From Woeseiaceae bacterium (GTDB lineage: Bacteria; Pseudomonadota; Gammaproteobacteria; Steroidobacterales; Woeseiaceae): a stretch of DNA of 64,000 bases. Position 1 is the first letter of the stretch. Each line of letters opens with the position of its first letter. The notes beneath the pieces were generated by a model. That model was not told the origin of the DNA and did not search any database. It saw only the letters and a list, made by a program, of their open reading frames with translations. Location of the stretch: contig JAHEFF010000010.1 of NCBI GenBank assembly GCA_024640315.1, forward strand, positions 18,561-82,560, given 5' to 3'. This document shows positions 58,520 through 64,000 of this stretch, piece by piece. Position numbers and translations under genes: made by a program.

Positions 58520-59391
58520 TACGCACCCGTCAGTGACGCATCCGCATCCCGTTGATCTTCGGTCAGATCCTCGTCATCCGGGTCCAGGACCTTAACGACC
58601 GTGTCTCCAACTTCCGGATCCGGCCACTCGGTGGCCTCGATCGGTTCAAAACCGGCACCCATGGACAGCGCGGTCTCGATGTCCGGAATTTCCTGATCTG
58701 ACGCCTCGACCGCTTCGTCCTCATTCGAAGCCATTACGTCATCCTCATCGCCCTCGGGTAAAAGGAGCGGAATATTGGTTGCATCAGCGTTTTCCAGCGG
58801 AATTTCGGCGCCAGTCTCATCCTCAACAGCGGGCAAATTCAATTGCACGCGCAGGCTTTCCCAATCAGATAGGTCAGCAAGGGGTGGCAAGTCGTCGAGT
58901 CTCTTGAGGCCGAAATAGTCCAGAAATTGTTTCGTCGTACCGAACATCTCGGGTCGACCAGGCACATCACGGTGACCTACGACTCTCACCCAATCCCGCT
59001 CGAGGAGTGACCGAATGATGTTGCTGCTCACCGCAACCCCACGAATCTCTTCAATTTCACCACGGGTCATAGGCTGCCGATAGGCGATCAGCGCCATCGT
59101 TTCAAAGAGTGCGCGTGAATACCGCGGTGGCCTTTCTTCCCACAGCTTTTGCAGTCGCTCCGCCATGCCGCCTTGGATCTGAATACGAAATCCCGAGGCA
59201 ACCTCGGTGATTGTAAGACCACGCTCTTCGTAGTCGCCAAGCAAATTGCTGATGGCCTCCCTGATTTGCGATTTTTCCGGAGCGGCGTCGTCATCGAATA
59301 ACTTCTGCAACTGGTCGATGTTTAGTGGCCGACCGGCCGCAAGAAGCGCTGCTTCAATAAAGTACTTGATCTGATTATCGTCCATCTGCAA
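58519..59391 (-). CDS. scpB: Segregation and condensation protein B
   Basis: ScpB forms, with ScpA, the accessory complex of SMC condensin. The first 190 residues hold the two winged-helix domains, with [25 protein letters not shown] and [68 protein letters not shown], split into family blocks. The last 90 or so residues are acidic and low in complexity and may be disordered. The ATG at 59391 or the second Met (two codons on) both fit. It starts 16 bases after scpA. Confidence 0.93.
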   Translation of the reverse strand: MQMDDNQIKYFIEAALLAAGRPLNIDQLQKLFDDDAAPEKSQIREAISNLLGDYEERGLTITEVASGFRIQIQGGMAERLQKLWEERPPRYSRALFETMALIAYRQPMTRGEIEEIRGVAVSSNIIRSLLERDWVRVVGHRDVPGRPEMFGTTKQFLDYFGLKRLDDLPPLADLSDWESLRVQLNLPAVEDETGAEIPLENADATNIPLLLPEGDEDDVMASNEDEAVEASDQEIPDIETALSMGAGFEPIEATEWPDPEVGDTVVKVLDPDDEDLTEDQRDADASLTGA

Positions 59392-59407
59392 GCGGTCTCT
59401 CGTTTCC

Positions 59408-60325
59408 CTATTCTTCGACTGGTTTAACTGGTTCGATTTCTACGTTTTCGCCTTCATCGGATACCAGGCGAACTGACGATGCGGCGCGTACGTGCAGCGG
59501 TGCATAAGCCTCTGCCTGCACGACTTCGATAACTGACTCGCGAAGCAGCTCAAGAATAGCGATAAAGGTGACAGCAACGCCCATTCGTCCTTCTTCAGGA
59601 TCAAACAAATCGCTGAATCCTGAAAAAGTGCTGCTCTTTATCCTGACGAGGATCTCCGACATGCGCTGCCGTACTGAAAGTGGCTCGCGCTGCAAGTGTA
59701 AATTCGAATACATTTCTGCGCGTTTCAATACGTCATGAAATGCCAGCAGCAGCTCCTTCAGTGTGACGTCCGGCAGCTTCGTCGTGACCTTGCGTTCGGG
59801 AGCATCAACAGTTGCTATGTGCACATCACGCTCGAGTCTTGGCAGGTCACTCAAATCTTCCGCCGCTTTCTTGAAACGCTCGTATTCCTGCAACCTGCGG
59901 ACCAATTCGGCTCTTGGATCGTCTTCTTCCGCTTCTTCGACTTCCGGGCGTGGCAACAACATGCGGGACTTGATTTCAGCGAGCATCGCGGCCATTAGCA
60001 GATATTCACCGGCCAACTCGAGCTGCATCTCTTTCATAAGCTCGATGTATTGAACGTATTGCCGGGTAATCTCGGCAATCGGAATATCGAGTACGTCGAT
60101 ATTTTGCCTGCGGATCAGATAGAGCAGCAAATCCAGCGGGCCCTCGAATGCTTCCAGGAACACCTGCAGTGCGTATGGAGGAATATATAGATCCTGCGGG
60201 AGCACTGTTACCGGTTCGCCGTCGACAACGGCAAATGGCATCTCACTTTGCGCCGGGACCAGATCCCCCTGCCCCTCAGGCTTGGGCACATCTTTGGGGG
60301 TCAAAACTGTAAGTTCAGGTTTCAT
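59408..60325 (-). CDS. scpA: Segregation and condensation protein A
   Basis: ScpA is the kleisin of the bacterial condensin complex, bridging SMC heads. The 305-residue protein has the family signature FEGPLDLLLYLIRRQNIDVLDIPIAEITRQY near residues 59-89 and LAGEYLLMAAMLAEIKSRMLLPRP. The C-terminal winged-helix half includes VTFIAILELLRESVIEVVQAEAY. The first 40 residues are not conserved. An SMC gene is not in the window. It is the first of the scpA-scpB-rluB genes, 70 bases after yciO on the same strand. Confidence 0.95.
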   Translation of the reverse strand: MKPELTVLTPKDVPKPEGQGDLVPAQSEMPFAVVDGEPVTVLPQDLYIPPYALQVFLEAFEGPLDLLLYLIRRQNIDVLDIPIAEITRQYVQYIELMKEMQLELAGEYLLMAAMLAEIKSRMLLPRPEVEEAEEDDPRAELVRRLQEYERFKKAAEDLSDLPRLERDVHIATVDAPERKVTTKLPDVTLKELLLAFHDVLKRAEMYSNLHLQREPLSVRQRMSEILVRIKSSTFSGFSDLFDPEEGRMGVAVTFIAILELLRESVIEVVQAEAYAPLHVRAASSVRLVSDEGENVEIEPVKPVEE

Positions 60326-60395
60326 GGGATTACCAGGCGAGGACGCTGCATTTTAGCTCATTTAAGCGAGGGTGAGTCCAGATCTGCCGGAATAA

Positions 60396-61016
60396 TCAGG
60401 CAACCGCGCTGATGTCGCCCAGCCCTTTCCGGAGGATCTCGACCGAACCACCCGACAGGTCGATAACGGTCGTCGGCTCGATACCGACCGGGCCACCAGC
60501 AACAATCTGATCGATCTGATTGCCGATTCTCTCTTCGATCTCGTAGGGGTCCGTCAACGGTATGTCGTCACCTGGCAAGAGCAGGGTCGAACTCATGATC
60601 GGCTCGCCGAGAGACTCCAGTATTGCCCGGACGATCCTATGGTCCGGCACCCGAAGGCCGATTGTGCGACGTTTGGGGTGTTGCAGGCGCTTCGGTACTT
60701 CCCTGGTTGCCGGCAGAATAAACGTGTACGGGCCCGGCGTCAGCGATTTGATCAATCGGTAGGACCAGTTCTCGACGCGAGCATACAGGCTGATCTCCGA
60801 GAGATCGCTGCAAACAAGTGTGAAATTATGGTCTTTGTCTGTTTGGCGAATTCGGCGTATTCGATCCATCGCCCGCTTGTCGCCCAGATGACAGCCAAAT
60901 GCGTAGCTGGAATCCGTCGGGTAGGCAATTAATCCGCCGTTGCGAATCGTAGCGACCACTTCGGCGATAAGCCGCTGCTGTGGATCCTTGGGATGTATTT
61001 CGACCAGTCGTGCCAT
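60396..61016 (-). CDS. yciO: YciO family protein (Sua5/YrdC fold)
   Basis: YciO belongs to the Sua5/YrdC fold group; YrdC and Sua5 make threonylcarbamoyl-AMP for tRNA t6A. The ATG at 61016 gives 206 residues starting MARLVEIHPKDPQQRLIAEV, exactly the E. coli YciO length and start; an upstream start at 61139 would add 41 atypical residues. GGLIAYPTDSSYAFGCHLGDKRAM, TLVCSDLSEISLYARV and SLTPGPYTFILPATREVPKRL match YciO closely. YciO itself has weak or unclear t6A activity, so I do not call it TsaC. Confidence 0.93.
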   Translation of the reverse strand: MARLVEIHPKDPQQRLIAEVVATIRNGGLIAYPTDSSYAFGCHLGDKRAMDRIRRIRQTDKDHNFTLVCSDLSEISLYARVENWSYRLIKSLTPGPYTFILPATREVPKRLQHPKRRTIGLRVPDHRIVRAILESLGEPIMSSTLLLPGDDIPLTDPYEIEERIGNQIDQIVAGGPVGIEPTTVIDLSGGSVEILRKGLGDISAVA

Positions 61017-61133
61017 GCGCGGATTGTAGCGGCACATTTTGCTCTCCGCTCTGCTTTTTCGGGCAATTTCGGTCGGGGTACAATTTGGGCTATTATTCTG
61101 CACCCGCCTGCCCGGACCATAAGCGATTGACCG

Positions 61134-61691
61134 ATGCAACTACTGCTTGACTACATTCCGATTGTCGTATTTATCCTTGCTTACTTTTACAAGGATATCT
61201 TTTTCGCAACCGGCGTACTGATGGCAGTCATGCCGCTAGTCCTGTTTGTGCAATGGCTGCTCACGAAGAAGCTGAACAAGATCTATGCCGCCTCGACTGT
61301 TCTCGTGCTTGTACTCGGCGGCTTCACCCTGGCTTTCAGAAACGTGACATTTCTCGCGTGGAAGCCTACGGTTCTGAATTGGGCCATCGCAATTGCGTTC
61401 CTCGGCAGCCAGTGGATTGGCGAAAAGACGTTCGTAGAAAGAATGCTGGGCAGCGCCGCACAGTTGAAAAGTGAGCAGTGGATCCGGTTAAACCAGATTT
61501 GGGTGGTTTTCTTTGTTTTCGTGGGATCAATCAACCTTTATGTCTACTACACGTTTAGTGAAGCCTTCTGGGTCAAGTTCAAACTGTTTGGCATGCTGGG
61601 TATCACGCTCGTGTTCGTTGTTATTCAGAGCATCTGGCTCACAATGACAGCACAGAAGAATGACACCGCATCGAGCGACTCGGAGGCCTGA
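61134..61691 (+). CDS. yciB: Inner membrane protein YciB (septation protein A)
   Basis: YciB (IspZ) is an inner membrane protein linked to cell envelope elongation and intracellular septation. The 185-residue protein has five predicted helices: [60 protein letters not shown]-type loop then [14 protein letters not shown], and [28 protein letters not shown] and [13 protein letters not shown] are family motifs. It diverges from yciO with 117 bases between them. Confidence 0.93.
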   Translation: MQLLLDYIPIVVFILAYFYKDIFFATGVLMAVMPLVLFVQWLLTKKLNKIYAASTVLVLVLGGFTLAFRNVTFLAWKPTVLNWAIAIAFLGSQWIGEKTFVERMLGSAAQLKSEQWIRLNQIWVVFFVFVGSINLYVYYTFSEAFWVKFKLFGMLGITLVFVVIQSIWLTMTAQKNDTASSDSEA

Positions 61692-61693
61692 CT

Positions 61694-61993
61694 ATGTGGT
61701 ATGCAATCATTAGCGAAGATGTCGAAAACAGCTTGCCAATGAGGGTCAAATCGCGAGACGCGCACCTTGCACGGCTGCAGGCGCTTCTCGCAGAAGGCCG
61801 CCTACTAATCGCCGGCCCTCATCCCGCGATTGATTCCGAAGAGCCCGGTCCCGCAGGATTCACGGGCAGCCTGGTTGTTGTTGATTTTCCATCGTTGTCG
61901 GAGGCGCAGGCCTGGGCAAGTGATGATCCGTACGTTGAGGCCGGAGTTTACGCCAAGGTTACTGTCAAACCGTACAAACTGGTTTTGCCGTGA
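61694..61993 (+). CDS. yciI: YciI family protein
   Basis: The 99-residue protein is a ferredoxin-fold YciI-type protein. It has [31 protein letters not shown], where the His and Asp are the putative catalytic pair of YciI proteins, then [28 protein letters not shown] and the ending [13 protein letters not shown]. The cluster yciB-yciI-bolA is a frequent arrangement. The function remains poorly known. It overlaps bolA by 4 bases. Confidence 0.9.
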   Translation: MWYAIISEDVENSLPMRVKSRDAHLARLQALLAEGRLLIAGPHPAIDSEEPGPAGFTGSLVVVDFPSLSEAQAWASDDPYVEAGVYAKVTVKPYKLVLP

Positions 61994-62274
61994 GTGCTGA
62001 TCGACCGGAACAGATCCGAAGGGAACTTGAAGCGCGCTTCAATCCAGAGGAACTATTGGTCAAAGACCAGAGTCAACTGCATGCGGGCCACGAAGGCGCG
62101 AAAGATGGCAAAGGACACTTTGATATCACCATAATTTCGACCGCTTTCGAGGGTCAAAATCGCATCCAGCGCCACAGAATGGTTTATGATGCGCTTACTC
62201 AACTACTGCAAACCGATATTCACGCGCTCCGGATTAAAGCTCTCACCCCGTCAGAGCGCTCTGCAACAAACTAA
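61990..62274 (+). CDS. bolA: BolA family protein
   Basis: BolA proteins bind monothiol glutaredoxins and can influence iron-sulfur handling, cell shape and transcription. The 94-residue protein has the family core [51 protein letters not shown], shown here only in its order, with the conserved His in GHEG and the R-H-R region. The C-terminal helix ends [11 protein letters not shown]. The start is a GTG overlapping the yciI stop (GTGA). No monothiol glutaredoxin is in the window. Confidence 0.93.
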   Translation: MSADRPEQIRRELEARFNPEELLVKDQSQLHAGHEGAKDGKGHFDITIISTAFEGQNRIQRHRMVYDALTQLLQTDIHALRIKALTPSERSATN

Positions 62275-62313
62275 AAACCTCCTAATTTCACACCAAATCC
62301 AAGGATTTCTAAC

Positions 62314-63120
62314 ATGGACCTTATGAACGGTTCCCGACTCAGGGGAACACGCCTTGCAGCAATCAGCCTTTTTGCTGCCGGCGCATTTGCCACTGGCACA
62401 GCATCGGCCGATACCATCTTCACTGTTAACGGTGTAGACGTGGACAGCGCCGTTGTGGACCTTTACTTCAGTAGCCGGCTCGGCCAACAGGGCGGCCAGG
62501 TAACTCCGGAGCAACGCATTGCGCTGGTCGCGGAATTAAAGGACATCTATATTCTTGCAACCCAGCCGAGTGCATCTGAGCATGAAAAAAAGCCGGAAAT
62601 TGCAGCACAGATCCAGTTACAAGAGAAAAGCATCCTTGCTCAGGCCGTCGCGGCGGAATACTTTTCTGGCATCGATGTAACGGAGGAAGAAATTCTTGCC
62701 GAATACAATCTGAAACTGGAACAGGAATCTCCGCTGGAGTTTAAAGCCAGGCACATTCTCGTCCAGACCCAGGCCGAGGCAATTGAGATCATTGGCCAGC
62801 TCGACGATGGCGCCGGTTTCGAAGACCTGGCGAAGGAAAAGTCGACAGGCCCGTCAGGACCTAATGGCGGTGATCTCGGTTGGTTTTCTCCAGCTCAAAT
62901 GGTGCAACCCTTTTCACTTGCGGTACAGGCCATGGAAAACGGTGCCTACTCTGCACAACCTGTTCAAACGCAGTTTGGCTGGCACGTAATTCTCAGAGAA
63001 GATTCACGGGAATCAACCCCTCCACCATTTGAAAGTGTGAAGGATGAAATGAAGGCTTCAGTGCAGCAAAGAAAATTTCAGGACCACCTTGCAGAATTGC
63101 GTACGGCGGCTGAAGAATAG
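62314..63120 (+). CDS. Periplasmic parvulin-type peptidyl-prolyl isomerase
   Basis: The 268-residue protein is a PpiC/SurA-like isomerase. It has a signal peptide (MDLMNGSRLRGTRLAAISLF... to TASA, about 32 residues), a helical N-domain (about 40-135), and one parvulin domain (about 142-235) with ARHILVQTQAEA, GGDLGWFSPAQMV and TQFGWHVILRED. The C-terminus is a charged helix. The gene ends a cluster yciB-yciI-bolA-ppi and is followed by a strong terminator. Its role would be proline isomerisation and chaperoning of outer membrane proteins. Confidence 0.92.
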   Translation: MDLMNGSRLRGTRLAAISLFAAGAFATGTASADTIFTVNGVDVDSAVVDLYFSSRLGQQGGQVTPEQRIALVAELKDIYILATQPSASEHEKKPEIAAQIQLQEKSILAQAVAAEYFSGIDVTEEEILAEYNLKLEQESPLEFKARHILVQTQAEAIEIIGQLDDGAGFEDLAKEKSTGPSGPNGGDLGWFSPAQMVQPFSLAVQAMENGAYSAQPVQTQFGWHVILREDSRESTPPPFESVKDEMKASVQQRKFQDHLAELRTAAEE

Positions 63121-63134
63121 CCTCTTCTTTACTT

Positions 63135-63148
63135 AATACAATTGTATT
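63135..63148. repeat. 14-bp palindrome after the isomerase gene
   Basis: AATACAATTGTATT is a perfect inverted repeat just before the terminator of the isomerase gene. It may be a protein-binding site or simply AT-rich by chance. Confidence 0.5.
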
Positions 63149-63157
63149 TAACAATAA

Positions 63158-63184
63158 GGGCGCCAAGAGGCGCCCTTTCTTTTT
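63158..63184 (+). terminator. Terminator of the yciB-yciI-bolA-ppi transcript
   Basis: GGGCGCC-AAGA-GGCGCCC is a perfect 7-bp stem with a 4-base loop, followed by TTTCTTTTT, 38 bases after the isomerase stop. Confidence 0.95.
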
Positions 63185-63189
63185 GTCAG

Positions 63190-63344
63190 CAAATTATTTG
63201 TGAGGCTGGTCACAGCAATCCGGCTATGACGAACCTATAGTTGCTCTCGAGTCGTCTCTAATCGCTCAGGGACGGCTTCTCCAACCCTCGCATCTCCTTA
63301 GTGTGATACGAGACCTAAGTCGGCAGGGACGCCGACTTTTTTTT
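63190..63344 (+). ncRNA. Possible small RNA ending in an intrinsic terminator
   Basis: After the first terminator, about 150 bases without a gene end in a second hairpin. AAGTCGGC (63317-63324) and GCCGACTT (63331-63338) form a perfect 8-bp stem, and T runs from 63337 to 63344. A TATAGT box lies at 63236-63241, but its -35 partner is weak. The only gene beyond is on the other strand, so the terminator is either a back-up for the isomerase operon or the 3' end of a short transcript. Confidence 0.35.
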
Positions 63345-63354
63345 GCCTGTTACT

Positions 63355-64000
63355 TTAGTCGAGCCGCAAGTCTGGGTCAGCGACCAGCACACCCATTCCG
63401 GCATAGTCACGACCGGTAACCGACAGCATGTCACCTACGTTCGGCGCGAAACCATTCGAGAGCAAGGCGTTGTAGTCAACGGTCATCCCACTGACGACAG
63501 CCAGGCCACGCGAGTAGTCGACGGAATCAACAAAGCCCGTCAGGAATGACGGCGCATCTGAACTGAATCCTGCACTCCCGGCATCAACCACGCTGGCTCC
63601 AACTATTCCGCCTGTATCGTGGTCGATTGACCCGAATACGGCGACCACTGAGCCCTCTCCAATGGATGACGCAATCGACTCGTCGACGAACACTGTCTGC
63701 CCGAGAACCGAAACAAAATCAGAACCCGCGAACTCAACTCGGCCAAGTGCGAGGAGATCGGAGCCGCTCACTGCTCGAAGATCAGAGCCTGAAACAGCCC
63801 TGAGATCGGAGCCGCTCACTGCTCGAAGATCAGAGCCTGAAACAGCCCTGAGATCGGAACCGCTGACCGCTCGAAGATCCGAGCCTGAAACAGCCCTGAG
63901 ATCGGAGCCGCTCACCGCTCGAAGATCAGAGCCTGATACCGCAGCAAATGCGCCCGACCCACACTGCAATGCGAGCGCCATAAACACGGCACATGCGGAT
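63355..64000 (-). CDS. Exported protein with eight AVSGSDLR repeats (partial)
   Basis: The frame runs past the right edge, so the start codon lies outside; a GTG at 63987 is in frame but follows a continuing hydrophobic stretch, SACAVFMALALQCGSGAFA, that looks like the end of a signal peptide. Eight copies of an 8-residue unit VSGSDLRA follow (the last is VSGSDLLA). About 145 residues follow, with two beta-rich modules (SVLGQTVFVDESIAS..VVAVFGSID and VSGMTVDYNALLS..GDMLSVTGRDY) that recall DUF5666-type OB folds. Its function is unknown, and it is probably secreted or on the surface. Confidence 0.7.
   Translation of the reverse strand, partial: SACAVFMALALQCGSGAFAAVSGSDLRAVSGSDLRAVSGSDLRAVSGSDLRAVSGSDLRAVSGSDLRAVSGSDLRAVSGSDLLALGRVEFAGSDFVSVLGQTVFVDESIASSIGEGSVVAVFGSIDHDTGGIVGASVVDAGSAGFSSDAPSFLTGFVDSVDYSRGLAVVSGMTVDYNALLSNGFAPNVGDMLSVTGRDYAGMGVLVADPDLRLD
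63752..63945 (-). repeat. 24-bp coding minisatellite, 8 units
   Basis: The core GATC(A/G/C)GA(G/A)CC recurs every 24 bases (near 63756, 63780, 63804, 63828, 63852, 63876, 63900, 63924). Adjacent units alternate between a CTCACTGCTCGA-type and a TGAAACAGCCCTG-type spacer, giving a higher-order 48-bp period. The period is a multiple of three, so copy-number change would keep the reading frame. Confidence 0.92.

Noticed and set aside
63752..63945. CRISPR array from regular 24-bp repeats
   Set aside because: The units are contiguous and coding, with no unique spacers, and no cas gene is present.

Overview
The window is a dense stretch of chromosomal core genome from a gammaproteobacterium. The gene set argues for this: a fused HisB (phosphatase plus dehydratase), both IHF subunits, LapA/LapB, YciK, YciO, YciB, RluB and UbiG, and the gene orders infC-rpmI-rplT-pheS-pheT-ihfA-merR and serC-pheA-aroA-cmk-rpsA-ihfB-lapA-lapB. 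A moderately high GC content, a TrpR-like regulator in front of hisG, a kinase with Calx-beta domains and an exported repeat protein suggest a marine or sediment lineage near Woeseiaceae, Chromatiales or Xanthomonadales. That placement is an inference. There is no phage, insertion sequence, integron, CRISPR array or plasmid gene.

Layout. 1-5786: branched-chain amino acid genes (tail of ilvC, leuA, ilvE, leuC, leuD, leuB). 5767-7245, minus strand: metB under a clear SAM-I riboswitch. 7345-14518: a histidine operon headed by a TrpR-like regulator with its own TrpR-like operator (hisG, D, C, B, H, A, F, E; hisI is not here). 14515-18714, minus strand: a DksA/TraR-type zinc-finger protein, panE, a Tat-exported epimerase-like protein, a secreted NTF2-like protein and a lysA-like decarboxylase. 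18763-23253, minus strand: a possible regulatory leader, ilvD and a membrane Ser/Thr kinase. 23325-25699, minus strand: a threonine-dehydratase-like enzyme and an FAD-linked 2-hydroxyacid dehydrogenase. 25891-27141: a divergent class III cyclase-like protein of unknown role.

27291-33210, minus strand: tRNA-Pro(GGG), then the translation operon infC-rpmI-rplT-pheS-pheT-ihfA-merR. The upstream region holds two tandem 129-bp repeats, tRNA-Val(GAC), and 63-bp tandem repeats that each copy the 5' end of that tRNA. 33473-40508: uvrB, an aminotransferase, tRNA-Asn, an outer membrane protein, a hemolysin III family protein, an exported RidA, galU and a small helix-hairpin-helix protein. 40642-52578, minus strand: gyrA-serC-serA-pheA-aroA-cmk-rpsA-ihfB-lapA-lapB. 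52771-57676, plus strand: mtaD-ubiG-gph-rmuC-yciK. 57716-61016, minus strand: yciO-scpA-scpB-rluB. 61134-63120, plus strand: yciB-yciI-bolA-ppiC. At the right edge is an exported protein with eight 8-residue repeats, whose start lies outside the window.

The genes work mainly in amino acid synthesis (Leu/Ile/Val, Met, His, Lys, Ser, Phe) and information processing. The most notable signals are small: hisF appears to start at ATT and infC at ATC, the his regulator carries a TrpR-like operator, tRNA fragments are duplicated next to two tRNA genes, and three proteins (cyclase-like, kinase-Calx-beta, AVSGSDLR repeat) have no evident textbook role.
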